Positions 32,560 to 41,772 are shown, numbered from the stretch's first letter. The stretch: 64,000 nt of DNA from Pseudomonas protegens CHA0 (GCF_000397205.1 NC_021237.1:1055001-1119000); one strand, 5' to 3'. The notes: generated from the sequence alone by a model not told the origin. Made by a program: numbers and translations.

Positions 32560-33045
32560 ATGCTGATCGCCGCCAATAAGGCTGTCTCCATCGACTATAC
32601 CCTCACCAACGACGCTGGTGAGGTCATCGACAGCTCTGCCGGCGGCGCCCCGCTGGTTTACCTGCAAGGCGCAGGTAACATCATTCCTGGTCTGGAAAAG
32701 GCCCTGGAAGGCAAGCAAGTTGGTGACGAACTGAAAGTCTCCGTAGAACCTGAAGATGCCTACGGCGAATACGCTGCCGAACTGGTCAGCACCCTGAGCC
32801 GCAGCATGTTCGAAGGCGTCGACGAACTGGAAGTGGGCATGCAGTTCCACGCTTCCGCTCCGGACGGCCAGATGCAGATCGTGACCATCCGTGACCTGGA
32901 CGGCGACGACGTGACCGTCGACGGCAACCACCCGCTGGCCGGTCAGCGCCTGAACTTCCAGGTCAAGATCGTTGCCATCCGTGACGCCAGCCAGGAAGAA
33001 ATCGCTCATGGTCACGTCCATGGCGAAGGTGGCCATCACCACTGA
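32560..33045 (+). CDS. slyD: SlyD, FKBP-type peptidyl-prolyl isomerase
   Basis: A 161-residue cytosolic prolyl isomerase and chaperone. The FKBP core reads IDYTLTNDAGEVIDSSAGG and GAGNIIPGLEKALEGKQVGD, with the insert-in-flap domain from about residue 75 to 120. The tail HGHVHGEGGHHH is a shorter version of the nickel-binding histidine tail of E. coli SlyD. A terminator follows. Confidence 0.95.
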   Translation: MLIAANKAVSIDYTLTNDAGEVIDSSAGGAPLVYLQGAGNIIPGLEKALEGKQVGDELKVSVEPEDAYGEYAAELVSTLSRSMFEGVDELEVGMQFHASAPDGQMQIVTIRDLDGDDVTVDGNHPLAGQRLNFQVKIVAIRDASQEEIAHGHVHGEGGHHH

Positions 33046-33075
33046 TTTTCTGCGCTAAGCTCAAGCTTACTGGAG

Positions 33076-33098
33076 AGGCGCCCGAGGGCGCCTTTTTA
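33076..33098 (+). terminator. Rho-independent terminator after slyD
   Basis: AGGCGCCC (33076-33083) pairs with GGGCGCCT (33086-33093), followed by TTTTT. Confidence 0.88.
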
Positions 33099-33166
33099 GT
33101 CCGCGGCTTTTGGCTGTACTGTCGAGAGGCTGTTTTCTGTAAGAACACAGGAATTTGGAGTTCGTC

Positions 33167-33649
33167 ATGAGTGCTTTTCACGACCTTAAATTGAAAGCCC
33201 TGGATGGTCAGGAGCTGCCGCTCGCGCCCTTCAAGGGGCACGTCGTGCTGGTGGTCAACGTCGCCTCCAAATGTGGTCTGACACCACAATATGCGGCGCT
33301 GGAGAATCTCTACCAGCAATACAAGGCCCAGGGATTCAGCGTGCTGGGGTTGCCTTGCAACCAGTTCGCCGGGCAGGAACCGGGCACTGAGCAGGAGATC
33401 CAGGAGTTTTGCAGCCTCAACTACGGGGTGACCTTTCCCTTGAGCAGCAAACTGGACGTGAACGGTCCCGAGCGCCATCAGCTGTACCGCCTGCTGGCGG
33501 GCGAAGGCGCCGAGTTTCCCGGGGACATCACCTGGAACTTCGAGAAATTCCTATTGGGCAAGGACGGCCGGGTACTGGCGCGTTTCTCGCCGCGTACCGC
33601 TCCCGATGATCCGACAGTGATCCAGGCCATCGAAAAGGCCCTGAGCTAA
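33167..33649 (+). CDS. Glutathione peroxidase (thioredoxin-dependent type)
   Basis: A 160-residue peroxidase reducing hydroperoxides. The peroxidatic Cys36 lies in NVASKCGLTPQY; the partner motif LPCNQFAGQEPG near residue 68 and TWNFEKFLLGKDG near 125 give the Gln and Trp of the active site. A Cys rather than selenocysteine and the monomeric length suggest thioredoxin is the likely reductant. ATG 33167 has TTGGAG six bases upstream. Confidence 0.93.
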   Translation: MSAFHDLKLKALDGQELPLAPFKGHVVLVVNVASKCGLTPQYAALENLYQQYKAQGFSVLGLPCNQFAGQEPGTEQEIQEFCSLNYGVTFPLSSKLDVNGPERHQLYRLLAGEGAEFPGDITWNFEKFLLGKDGRVLARFSPRTAPDDPTVIQAIEKALS

Positions 33650-33670
33650 CCACTGACGGGCACCTCTTTC

Positions 33671-33694
33671 ACGCCGCTGCAATGCGGCGTTTTT
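33671..33694 (+). terminator. Rho-independent terminator after the peroxidase gene
   Basis: ACGCCGC (33671-33677) pairs with GCGGCGT (33684-33690), followed by TTTT. Confidence 0.85.
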
Positions 33695-33763
33695 GCATCT
33701 AAATCACTCAAATCAATAATGCTGGGCAGCGCATTGAGGGGGGAATATTATCCTCATCATAAG

Positions 33764-33788
33764 TGCGCCGGGGCCGGTACCCGGCGCA
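33764..33788. repeat. Palindrome in front of the old yellow enzyme gene
   Basis: A 9-bp perfect inverted repeat TGCGCCGGG/CCCGGCGCA with a seven-base centre lies about 48 bases before the OYE start. It could be an operator or a leader hairpin; OYE genes are often under a local repressor, but none is adjacent here. Confidence 0.4.
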
Positions 33789-33835
33789 GTCTTGTGCGTC
33801 GAATATCGACTCAAGCCTTTTTCTCGGAGCGCAGC

Positions 33836-34939
33836 ATGCCTGTTCAAGCCTTGTTCAAACCCTTTCAACTCGGCGCGCTGGAACTGCCGACCCGCGTGGT
33901 GATGGCACCAATGACCCGGTCGTTTTCCCCCGGTGGCGTGCCCAACTCCAAGGTCATTGAGTATTACCGCCGCCGCGCTGCTGCGGGTGTCGGCCTGATC
34001 ATTACCGAGGGCACCACGGTGGGTCACCAGGCTGCCAATGGTTACCCCAATGTGCCGCAGTTCCATGGCGAGGCGGCCCTGGCCGGCTGGAAGAAGGTGG
34101 TGGATGCGGTCCACGCCGAAGGCGGCAAGATCGTCCCGCAACTCTGGCATGTGGGCAATGTGCGGCGCCTGGGCACCGAGCCGGACGCCAGCGTGCCCGG
34201 CTACGGCCCGACCGAGAAGCTCAAGGACGGCAAGGTGCTGGTGCACGGCATGACCCACCAGGACATCCAGGAGGTGATCGCTGCCTTTGCCCAGGCCGCC
34301 AAGGATGCCCAGAGCATCGGCATGGACGGCGTGGAGATCCATGGCGCCCATGGTTACCTGGTGGACCAGTTCTTCTGGGAAGGCACCAACCAGCGTACCG
34401 ATGAATACGGTGGCGACCTGGCCCAGCGCTCGCGCTTCGCCATTGAGCTGATCCAGGCCGTGCGGGCTGCCGTCGGTCCGGATTTCCCGATCATCCTGCG
34501 TTTTTCCCAGTGGAAGCAGCAGGACTACAGCGCGCGCCTGGTGCAGACCCCGGAAGCTCTGGAGGCCTTCCTCAAGCCGCTGGCGGATGCCGGTGTGGAT
34601 ATCTTCCACTGCTCGACCCGCCGCTTCTGGGAGCCGGAGTTCGAAGGTTCCGACCTCAACCTGGCGGGCTGGACTCGCAAACTCACCGGCAAGCCCACCA
34701 TCACCGTGGGCAGCGTCGGCCTGGACGGCGAGTTCCTGCAGTTCATGGTCAACACCGACAAGGTGGCGCAGCCGGCCAGCCTGGAAAACCTGCTGCAGCG
34801 TCTGAACAACGACGAGTTCGATCTGGTGGCCGTGGGCCGTGCACTGCTGGTGGATCCGGATTGGGCGCAGAAAGTCCGTGAAGGTCGCGAGCAGGACATC
34901 CTGCCATTCAGCCGTGACGCGCTGATGACCCTGGTTTAA
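33836..34939 (+). CDS. Old yellow enzyme family NADH:flavin oxidoreductase
   Basis: A 367-residue FMN enzyme with a TIM barrel. MVMAPMTRSFSPGGVPN-like text (VVMAPMTRSFSPGGVP) and GVEIHGAHGYLVDQFFWEGT with NQRTDEYGG are the OYE signatures. Such enzymes reduce activated alkenes, quinones or nitro compounds; the natural substrate is not evident. ATG 33836 follows CGGAG by six bases. The stop overlaps the convergent glycosyltransferase stop by four bases. Confidence 0.9.
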   Translation: MPVQALFKPFQLGALELPTRVVMAPMTRSFSPGGVPNSKVIEYYRRRAAAGVGLIITEGTTVGHQAANGYPNVPQFHGEAALAGWKKVVDAVHAEGGKIVPQLWHVGNVRRLGTEPDASVPGYGPTEKLKDGKVLVHGMTHQDIQEVIAAFAQAAKDAQSIGMDGVEIHGAHGYLVDQFFWEGTNQRTDEYGGDLAQRSRFAIELIQAVRAAVGPDFPIILRFSQWKQQDYSARLVQTPEALEAFLKPLADAGVDIFHCSTRRFWEPEFEGSDLNLAGWTRKLTGKPTITVGSVGLDGEFLQFMVNTDKVAQPASLENLLQRLNNDEFDLVAVGRALLVDPDWAQKVREGREQDILPFSRDALMTLV

Positions 34940-36192
34940 CTGCCTGCTCCGGGCGGCGAGGGGGGCAGCCCCCTTGCCGTGCCGAGTGTCTCCACGGCGC
35001 TGCGGGGTTTGACCGTCGCTTCGATAAGCCCTTCGTAATCCTCGGCCGGCCCGTGCTCGCAGGCACTGCGCAGGCGATCTTCAAACTGCTCGATAACCGC
35101 GGCCCAGCCCTGGCGGCTGGCATGCTGGCGGGCGTTGAGGCGTACCCGGCGCAAGGTTTCCGGTTCTTCCAGCAGCCAGCTGGCAGCGTCGCAGAAGGCG
35201 CTTTCGTCGCCGGGCATGGCCAGCACACCGTTGTAGCCATGGCGGATATGCTGTGCTGCGGCAGCCTGATCGTAGGCCACCACCGCGAGCCCCGAGGCCA
35301 GAGCCTCCAGCACCACGTTGCCGAAGGTTTCGGTGAGGCTGGGAAACAGGAACAGATCCCCGCAGGCGTAGTGGGCGGCCAGGGCTTCGCCCCGCTGGCT
35401 GCCACAGAACAGGGCCTCGGGCAGGCTTTTTTCCAGAGCCCCACGTTGCGGGCCGTCACCCACCACGATCAGCTTCATCCTGCGCTGTGGATAAGTCGCC
35501 TGCAGGCGTTCGAAGCAGCGCTTGAGCAGGCCCAGGTTCTTCTCCTGCGCCAGGCGCCCGACGTGGATCACCGCCAGGTCATCGGTGCCCAGGCCCCAGT
35601 CGGCCCGCAGCGTATCGAGCCGCTTGGCTGGGTGGAACAGTTGGCTGTCGACGCCCCGGGACAGCAGGGCCAGGCGTTCGAAATGCCGGCGCTCCAGCTC
35701 CAGGTGCTGGCTGGCGCTGGGTACCAGGGTCAGTTGCGAGCGGTTGTGGAACCAGCGCAGATAGTGGGTCAGCAAGCGGGTCAGCAAACCCAGGCCATAT
35801 TGGCTGGAGTACTGCTGGAAGTTGGTGTGAAAGCCGCTGACCACGGAGATTCCCAGGCGCTTGGCGGCCCGCAGCGCAGACAGCCCCAGCGGCCCCTCGG
35901 TGGCGATATAGAGCACGTCCGGGCGCTGGCGTTTCCAGCGTCGCAGCAGCTTGTGCATCGACGACTGGCCCCATTGAAGCCCCGGGTAGCCCGGCAGCGG
36001 CCAGCCCCGGCACAGCAGCAGGGCTTCGTCGCTGGCCCGGCTCTGGTCGCAACCCTGGCGCGGGCGCACCAGCTCAACCTGATGCCCACGGGCACGCAGG
36101 CCCTCGCAGAGGCGGCCAAGGGTATTGGCCACGCCATTGATTTCCGGTGGGAAGGTTTCAGTGATGAGGGTGATATGCAGAGCTGTCGTCAT
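34936..36192 (-). CDS. GT4-family glycosyltransferase
   Basis: A 418-residue cytosolic glycosyltransferase with the GT-B fold. The N-terminus reads ITLITETFPPEINGVANTLG and the C-terminal donor site has SLTETFGNVVLEALASGLAVVAY (the E-x7-E motif near residues 290-300). This pattern matches alpha-mannosyltransferase/SqdX-like enzymes acting on lipids. The acceptor is unknown. I prefer the ATG at 36192 (MTTALHITL); an in-frame ATG at 36216 would add eight residues. Confidence 0.85.
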   Translation of the reverse strand: MTTALHITLITETFPPEINGVANTLGRLCEGLRARGHQVELVRPRQGCDQSRASDEALLLCRGWPLPGYPGLQWGQSSMHKLLRRWKRQRPDVLYIATEGPLGLSALRAAKRLGISVVSGFHTNFQQYSSQYGLGLLTRLLTHYLRWFHNRSQLTLVPSASQHLELERRHFERLALLSRGVDSQLFHPAKRLDTLRADWGLGTDDLAVIHVGRLAQEKNLGLLKRCFERLQATYPQRRMKLIVVGDGPQRGALEKSLPEALFCGSQRGEALAAHYACGDLFLFPSLTETFGNVVLEALASGLAVVAYDQAAAAQHIRHGYNGVLAMPGDESAFCDAASWLLEEPETLRRVRLNARQHASRQGWAAVIEQFEDRLRSACEHGPAEDYEGLIEATVKPRSAVETLGTARGLPPSPPGAGS

Positions 36193-36261
36193 GGCCTCAG
36201 TGTCGGCTGAGGCCATGTCGCCATTGTGACCTTGCGATGATGGATTTATGACGCCCCGGCC

Positions 36262-37011
36262 TTATTTGGCCGGCAGGTTCTCCACCCCGCGTTCACGCAC
36301 CCAGAACAGCGTGGCACCGGCCACGGCGGCCGGCATCATCAGGATATTGACCAGCGGGATCAGCAGCGCAAGGTAGACGATGCCGCCAAAGCCCAGGCTC
36401 TGCCAGCGCTTCTGGCGCAGCCAGGCGAGCATGTCCTGCCAGCTCATCTTGTGGTTGTCCGCCGGGTAGTCGATGTACTGGATGGCCATCATCCAGACGC
36501 CGAACAGCAGCCACAGCGGCGCGGCGATCAGGTTGACCACCGGGATCAGCGACAGGATGAACAGGCCGATGGCGCGGGGCAGGAAGTAGCCGAGCTTGCG
36601 CATTTCCCGGGACAGGGTGCGGGGGATCATGGCGATCAGTTCGCCCCAGCTGAAGGGCGGGAAATCATCGGTGCCACGGACCACAGTTTCGACTTTTTCC
36701 GATAGAAAGCCGTTGAAGGGGGCGGCGATGATGTTGGCCAGCATGGTGAAGCTGAAAAACACCATGAAGGCCACCAGCACCACGAACAGCGGCCAGATGA
36801 CATAGCTGAGGAAACTCAGCCAACTGGGCAGGGACGGCATCAGCGCATCGACCCAGAGGCTGAATTGATGGCCGGCGAAATAGATCAATCCGACGAACAG
36901 CACCAGGTTGATTGCCAGGGGCAGGAGCACGAACAGGCGCAGGCCGGGGCTGAGGACCAGCTTCAGGCCTTCACGCAGGTATTGCGGGCCGGACAGGACA
37001 GGGGCGGGCAT
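36262..37011 (-). CDS. cysZ: CysZ, sulfate permease
   Basis: A 249-residue EI24-family membrane protein that mediates sulfate uptake for cysteine synthesis. Four main hydrophobic segments are visible, with the conserved [19 protein letters not shown] near residues 88-106 and [30 protein letters not shown] text near residue 165. The start [20 protein letters not shown] at 37011 matches family members. It stands divergent from trxB. Confidence 0.9.
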   Translation of the reverse strand: MPAPVLSGPQYLREGLKLVLSPGLRLFVLLPLAINLVLFVGLIYFAGHQFSLWVDALMPSLPSWLSFLSYVIWPLFVVLVAFMVFFSFTMLANIIAAPFNGFLSEKVETVVRGTDDFPPFSWGELIAMIPRTLSREMRKLGYFLPRAIGLFILSLIPVVNLIAAPLWLLFGVWMMAIQYIDYPADNHKMSWQDMLAWLRQKRWQSLGFGGIVYLALLIPLVNILMMPAAVAGATLFWVRERGVENLPAK

Positions 37012-37213
37012 AGAGCGCTCCGAGCAGAATGAAAACGCGCCGACCTTACCGGCTTTGTCCTGGGGGCGAAAGCACGGCGAAGCAGTCGACATCAACGGTA
37101 ACAAAGACCCTTTCAAATAGGCCTCCTGAGGATAGAGACCGCCTATGAGCTGGATTGTTAAACCGTATTTCCTTAATCTTCGCCCCCTCTATACGCTTCA
37201 CCCATTATTTTTT

Positions 37214-37259
37214 GGACGGACGAGTTCAAGCCTTCCCCAAGGTTTCGCCGTCCTTTTTT
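37214..37259 (+). terminator. Terminator-like hairpin in the cysZ-trxB spacer
   Basis: The 310-base spacer between cysZ and trxB holds GGACGG (37214-37219) pairing with CCGTCC (37248-37253), an inner CCTT/AAGG stem, and a following TTTTTT. It reads on the plus strand, 63 bases before trxB. Because no plus-strand gene precedes it, it must end a short transcript or act as an attenuator for trxB. A TATACG box (37190-37195) lies just upstream. Confidence 0.5.
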
Positions 37260-37318
37260 ATTCCAGCCGGCAATCCGGCGTTCCGCGCCAGGCTAGCCGG
37301 GCCGGTCGATAGGAGTGA

Positions 37319-38284
<966 letters not shown>

Positions 38285-38290
38285 TTTGCC

Positions 38291-38330
38291 ACCCATAAAA
38301 AAACCGGCGCAAGCCGGTTTTTTTATGGGT
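38291..38330. terminator. Bidirectional terminator between trxB and hopJ
   Basis: A perfect 18-bp stem (38291-38308 with 38313-38330) with a GCAA loop contains seven A before and seven T after the GC core, so it can terminate both strands. Confidence 0.93.
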
Positions 38331-38338
38331 GTTGCACG

Positions 38339-38422
38339 GTAGCAGCCGGCTTGCCGGCGAACAGGCCCTCGAGCCTTGCGCCGCTGTGCTGACGCCTTCG
38401 CCGGCGAGCCAGCGCTCCTACA
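38339..38422. repeat. REP doublet
   Basis: GTAGCAGCCGGCTTGCCGGC at about 38339 and the inverted TTCGCCGGCGAGCCAGCGCT ending near 38418 flank a 40-base centre. The pair sits between the bidirectional terminator and the hopJ stop. Confidence 0.75.
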
Positions 38423-38431
38423 GAATGCGGA

Positions 38432-38770
38432 TCAGCGGCGGGTCAGCGGCTGGGTGGAGAACTTGACCCCGGCCAGGCCGTGAACGATCAGGGCGCGGAT
38501 ATTGCCGTGGTCAGTGCCTTCGGGGGTGGCCAGTACCGAGCGGTAGTGTTCGCCGAAGGCCAGCAGGGCCTCTTCGTCGCTCAGGCCTTCCAGCAGGGCC
38601 AGGCCCAAGGTCTTGCACGAACCTTCGTTCTGCCCGGCGGCGTTTTCCACGCCGCCGTTGTTGAAGGCCTGGGGCTGGTAGTCATAGCCGGCGGCGACAA
38701 AGGCCAGGGTGTCGGCAAAAGCGTGTTCACCGCTGTTCAGGCTGGCGCGCAGGGTGTTCAGGTCAGTCAT
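38432..38770 (-). CDS. HopJ-family protein
   Basis: A 112-residue protein matching the HopJ family: MTDLNTLRASLNSGEHAFAD, YDYQPQAFNNGGVENAAGQN and EGLSDEEALLAFGEHYRSVL. The family was named after a P. syringae type III effector but is widespread in non-pathogens. Its position at the end of a pterin-cofactor operon suggests a cytosolic housekeeping role; this is inference. The start overlaps the upstream DUF1244 stop by four bases. Confidence 0.85.
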   Translation of the reverse strand: MTDLNTLRASLNSGEHAFADTLAFVAAGYDYQPQAFNNGGVENAAGQNEGSCKTLGLALLEGLSDEEALLAFGEHYRSVLATPEGTDHGNIRALIVHGLAGVKFSTQPLTRR

Positions 38771-39060
38771 TGGGGTTTTCCTTTGGCGAACGCCGCTTGC
38801 TGCTCGGCGCTGGCTTCTTTCTGGTAGAGATTTTTCCATTCGGCGTAGGGCATGCCATACACCACTTCACGAGCGTCATCGAGGCTGACCTCGATCTGGC
38901 GTTCGTCGGCCTCGGCCTTGTACCACTTGGACAGGCAGTTGCGGCAGAACCCGGCGAGGTTCATCAGGTCGATGTTCTGCACGTCCTTGCGGCTGTCCAG
39001 GTGGGCCACCAGGCGGCGAAAGGCCGCGGCTTCCAGTTCCAGGCGTTGTTGTTCAGTCAT
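38767..39060 (-). CDS. DUF1244 protein
   Basis: A 97-residue protein of the DUF1244 family, with NLAGFCRNCLSKWYKAEADE as the conserved core and AREVVYGMPYAEWKNLYQ near residue 70. The two cysteines in FCRNCLSKW might bind metal. No function is established. ATG 39060 was preferred to a start eight codons upstream. It overlaps hopJ by four bases and follows folX by 60 bases, probably within the same operon. Confidence 0.85.
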   Translation of the reverse strand: MTEQQRLELEAAAFRRLVAHLDSRKDVQNIDLMNLAGFCRNCLSKWYKAEADERQIEVSLDDAREVVYGMPYAEWKNLYQKEASAEQQAAFAKGKPQ

Positions 39061-39120
39061 GGGGTTTCTCCGGGACAGGGGCAAGCGCCCAGGCGGGCAC
39101 TTGCCACTTGTGGCAGTTTT

Positions 39121-39501
39121 CTAGGCGCTGGCGCGGCTGGCCGCGAGGGTGATCGACACCGACTCGGCAAAACGCAGGGCGTGGGGTTTGTCGACTTCGA
39201 CTTCGGCGTACTGCACCGAGGCGTTGCTCATCACCAGGTCCAGCAGCTCCTGGGTCAGGCGCTCCAGCAGGGCAAAGCGGTTGCCCTCGACATGGGCAAT
39301 GATCGCCTTGGTGATGGTGCGATAGTTCAGTGCGTGGTCGATGTCGTTGTCCCGCACCGCGTCCTGGGCCGCGTAGAGGATGGTCAGGTTGATCAGCACA
39401 TCCTGCTTGTTGAGGATCTCTTCCTCGTTGATTCCGATGTAGGTCCGCAGGAGCAGGTCCTTGACTCGGATACGAGCCATTCCTGGCTGAAGTTGTGGCA
39501 T
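39121..39501 (-). CDS. folX: Dihydroneopterin triphosphate 2'-epimerase
   Basis: A 126-residue member of the FolB/FolX family that epimerises dihydroneopterin triphosphate towards monapterin. It reads [20 protein letters not shown] and later [19 protein letters not shown]. It lies directly between folE and DUF1244. Linkage to folE and folM, rather than to the folate genes, supports FolX over FolB. An internal ATG at 39480 ([10 protein letters not shown]) is an alternative start. Confidence 0.9.
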   Translation of the reverse strand: MPQLQPGMARIRVKDLLLRTYIGINEEEILNKQDVLINLTILYAAQDAVRDNDIDHALNYRTITKAIIAHVEGNRFALLERLTQELLDLVMSNASVQYAEVEVDKPHALRFAESVSITLAASRASA

Positions 39502-39503
39502 TG

Positions 39504-40064
39504 CTACTTGCTCCGTCCAATCAATTGCAGGAATTCCTGGCGAGTGGTGCTCGAATCGCGGAAGGCGCCGAGCATCACCGAGGTGTGCATGGTGGAATTC
39601 TGTTTCTCGACGCCGCGCATCATCATGCACATGTGCTTGGCCTCGATCACCACCGCGACGCCGGCGGCCTGAGTCACGCTCTGTACCGCGTCGGCGATTT
39701 CCCGAGTGAGATTTTCCTGGATCTGCAGGCGCCTGGCGAACATGTCGACGATCCGCGCGATCTTCGACAGCCCCAGGACCTTGCCGGTAGGAATATAAGC
39801 CACATGGGCCTTGCCGATGAAGGGCAGCAGGTGATGTTCGCACAGGGAATACAGCTCGATGTCGGCGACTATCACCATTTCATCGCTGTCGGAAGCAAAC
39901 AGCGCGCCGTTGACGATGTCCTCCAGCGACTGGCCGTAGCCGTGACACAGGTATTGCATGGCCTTGGCCGCGCGCTTGGGGGTATCGAGCAGGCCTTCGC
40001 GCTCGGGGTCTTCGCCCAGGTCCTTGAGGATCTCGCGATAGTGCTGGGGCAGGGAAAGGGTCAT
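39504..40064 (-). CDS. folE: GTP cyclohydrolase I
   Basis: A 186-residue zinc enzyme that makes dihydroneopterin triphosphate from GTP. Zinc ligands Cys75 and His78 ([10 protein letters not shown]) and Cys146 ([10 protein letters not shown]) are present. It sits between folM and folX, two bases before folX. This context points to the monapterin branch; a second folE paralogue for folate may exist elsewhere. Confidence 0.95.
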   Translation of the reverse strand: MTLSLPQHYREILKDLGEDPEREGLLDTPKRAAKAMQYLCHGYGQSLEDIVNGALFASDSDEMVIVADIELYSLCEHHLLPFIGKAHVAYIPTGKVLGLSKIARIVDMFARRLQIQENLTREIADAVQSVTQAAGVAVVIEAKHMCMMMRGVEKQNSTMHTSVMLGAFRDSSTTRQEFLQLIGRSK

Positions 40065-40087
40065 GCAAGGTCCTCACAGGGGCCGGC

Positions 40088-40798
40088 TTACTTGAGGTGC
40101 CGCCCGCCGTTGACGGTCAGGGTGGTGCCGGTGACATAGGGGTTGTCCAGCAGATAGCGCAGGCTCTGGTAAATCACTTCGCTGCCGGGTTCGATGCCCA
40201 GCGCGGATTTGGCCAGGGTCTTGGCGCGGTACGCCGCGTCGTCGTCGGGATTGAACAATAGCAGGGCTGGGGCAATGCCGTTGACCTTGATTGTCGGGGC
40301 GTATTTCGCTGCGAAGGACAGGGTCAGGCTGTCCAGTCCGGCTTTGCTGGCGCAGTAGGCGATGTGCTTGCTGCTGCCCTTGCGAGTCACGTCGTCGCTG
40401 ATGTGGATGATGTCTGCCGGGCTCGAGCGCTGCAGCAACTCGGCGCAATGCAGGTTGATCAGGTAGGGCGCCAGCATGTGCACGCCGAACATCCGGGCAA
40501 AGGCCGCTGCTTCGTCGCCAGGGCTCTCCTGCAGCCATTCCGAGGCGTTGTGGACGATGGCCCGCAGGCTCTGGGTACGGTTTTTCAGCTCGGTGATCAG
40601 GGCCAGGATTCCGGCTTCGCTGGAGAGATCGGCGAACAGCAGGGTCGCGCCCTTTTCCCGCAGGGCCTCAAGGCCCGGGCGCTGGCTGCGGTAGGTGACG
40701 ATCACCGGCTGCCCGTCTTGGAGCAGGCGCAGGGCGCAATGCAGGCCGACTCGCTGGCTGGCGCCGGTGATCAGGATCGGGGCAGGAGAGGTGTTCAT
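40088..40798 (-). CDS. folM: Dihydromonapterin reductase
   Basis: A 236-residue SDR that reduces dihydromonapterin to tetrahydromonapterin. The NADPH-binding ITGASQRVGLHCALRLL is at residues 9-25 and the active-site pair is in HIAYCASKAGLDSL; the variant QRVG replaces the usual GIG, as in FolM. It is the first gene of the folM-folE-folX-DUF1244-hopJ series. In pseudomonads tetrahydromonapterin is the cofactor of phenylalanine hydroxylase. Confidence 0.92.
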   Translation of the reverse strand: MNTSPAPILITGASQRVGLHCALRLLQDGQPVIVTYRSQRPGLEALREKGATLLFADLSSEAGILALITELKNRTQSLRAIVHNASEWLQESPGDEAAAFARMFGVHMLAPYLINLHCAELLQRSSPADIIHISDDVTRKGSSKHIAYCASKAGLDSLTLSFAAKYAPTIKVNGIAPALLLFNPDDDAAYRAKTLAKSALGIEPGSEVIYQSLRYLLDNPYVTGTTLTVNGGRHLK

Positions 40799-40854
40799 GA
40801 AGGGCTCGCGTCGCGGGTAGTGGGAAAACTATACCAGCGAGGGAAGGCCCTGTG

Positions 40855-40980
40855 CCTGCAGGCAACGGGCTTGCCGGCGAATGCGATCTTGCGGGGATTT
40901 TTCGCTGGCAAGCCAGCTCCTACGGTAGGCGCGAATGTCGCGCGAGGTGTGGTAGGAGCCGGCTTGCCGGCGAATCACGG
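40855..40980. repeat. Cluster of three REP elements
   Basis: REP copies lie at about 40862-40883 (GGGCTTGCCGGCGAA), 40900-40924 (inverted, TTCGCTGGCAAGCCAGCTCC) and 40951-40975 (GGTAGGAGCCGGCTTGCC). The last one reaches the stop codon of the neighbouring monooxygenase-like gene. Unequal spacing and sequence exclude a CRISPR array. Confidence 0.85.
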
Positions 40981-41544
40981 ATTCTGCGTCGAGGGGGTGG
41001 CCGGTAGCGGTCGGGCCGGTGTGCTGTTGAGCCAGTTGGCCAGCAGCCGGGTGGACAGCGGAATGAAGAAATAGACCATCAGCGGGGTCAGGGCCAGGGT
41101 GCTGACAAATACCCGAGGCAGCAGGCTCAGGTCGCCGAGCAACGGGCCCAGGACAAAGTTGAACAGCAGCGACACCGGGAAGAATGCCAGCCAGATGGCC
41201 ACGGCCTGCTTCCAGCGCGGCGGGCGATGGCCGGTGGCGCCGAACCAGCCGTCGATACCACTGACCCGGTGCTCCGAAGGGTGGGCGAACAGGTCGCTGC
41301 CCCGGGCCAGCCAGGCCGTACGCGAGGCGGAGTGTTCCCAGGTATGCAGGGTGGATTCGTCGGCGAAGCGGAAGATGATCTGGAATTCGTCATCGTTGGG
41401 GGGCGGCGCAAGAACGCCGGAACCCAGGTAGCCGGGAAAGTCGGTAGCCAGTTGTTCGCCTTCGCGCAGCCAGGCGATCAGGTCCTGGTAACGGCCGTCG
41501 GCAACGCGCCGGGCAACCATCAGGGTGACGGGTGAGGTAGACAT
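40975..41544 (-). CDS. Antibiotic-biosynthesis-monooxygenase (ABM) domain membrane protein
   Basis: A 189-residue protein: an N-terminal ABM dimeric alpha/beta-barrel domain (residues about 5-95, VTLMVARRVADGRYQDLIAW) followed by two transmembrane helices (WKQAVAIWLAFFPVSLLFNF and FVSTLALTPLMVYFFIPLS). The substrate is unknown; ABM domains bind quinone-like or haem ligands. The TGA stop coincides with the edge of a REP element. ATG 41544 has GGAG about eight bases upstream. It stands divergent from the MerR gene. Confidence 0.85.
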   Translation of the reverse strand: MSTSPVTLMVARRVADGRYQDLIAWLREGEQLATDFPGYLGSGVLAPPPNDDEFQIIFRFADESTLHTWEHSASRTAWLARGSDLFAHPSEHRVSGIDGWFGATGHRPPRWKQAVAIWLAFFPVSLLFNFVLGPLLGDLSLLPRVFVSTLALTPLMVYFFIPLSTRLLANWLNSTPARPLPATPSTQNP

Positions 41545-41689
41545 TATGTATCTCCGTAAAACCAATGCGCTGCCTGGGTAAGGCAGTCGCTTGACGAGGC
41601 ACCGGGGTGGCGGGCCGCGCCTGAAGCAAGCAAGGATTATTCCTGATTGCTGCCCAGGCACCAATGACGGCGGTCGGTTTTTCTCGTGC

Positions 41690-41720
41690 TTGAAGCATCG
41701 CCACCTGAGGGGAGTAGAAT
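41690..41720 (+). promoter_or_regulatory. Possible long-spacer promoter of the MerR gene
   Basis: TTGAAG (41690-41695) and TAGAAT (41715-41720) are separated by 19 bases, the long spacing typical of promoters activated or autoregulated by MerR-family proteins. The neighbouring spacer also holds the inverted pair TGCCTGGG (41571-41578) and CCCAGGCA (41653-41660). Tentative. Confidence 0.35.
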
Positions 41721-41772
41721 GATCGCCACTTTGTTTCCCGGTGTTTTCTTCCCAGATGCCCGTCATGACTGA
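41719..41772 (+). CDS. Possible 17-residue leader peptide overlapping the MerR start
   Basis: ATG 41719 with a strong SD (GAGGGGAG, 41707-41714) opens MIATLFPGVFFPDARHD and stops at 41770-41772, eight bases inside the MerR reading frame. The MerR start itself has no SD. This fits translational coupling. It conflicts with the promoter proposed at 41690-41720, so only one of the two readings can be right. Confidence 0.3.
   Translation: MIATLFPGVFFPDARHD

Noticed and set aside
38432..38770. HopJ as evidence of a type III secretion effector.
   Set aside because: The family occurs widely in non-pathogens, there are no secretion or hrp-box signals, and the gene is inside a cofactor operon.
40855..40980. 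Repeated 20-25 base units that might suggest a CRISPR array.
   Set aside because: They are REP copies in alternating orientation with unequal spacing and no spacers of constant length.
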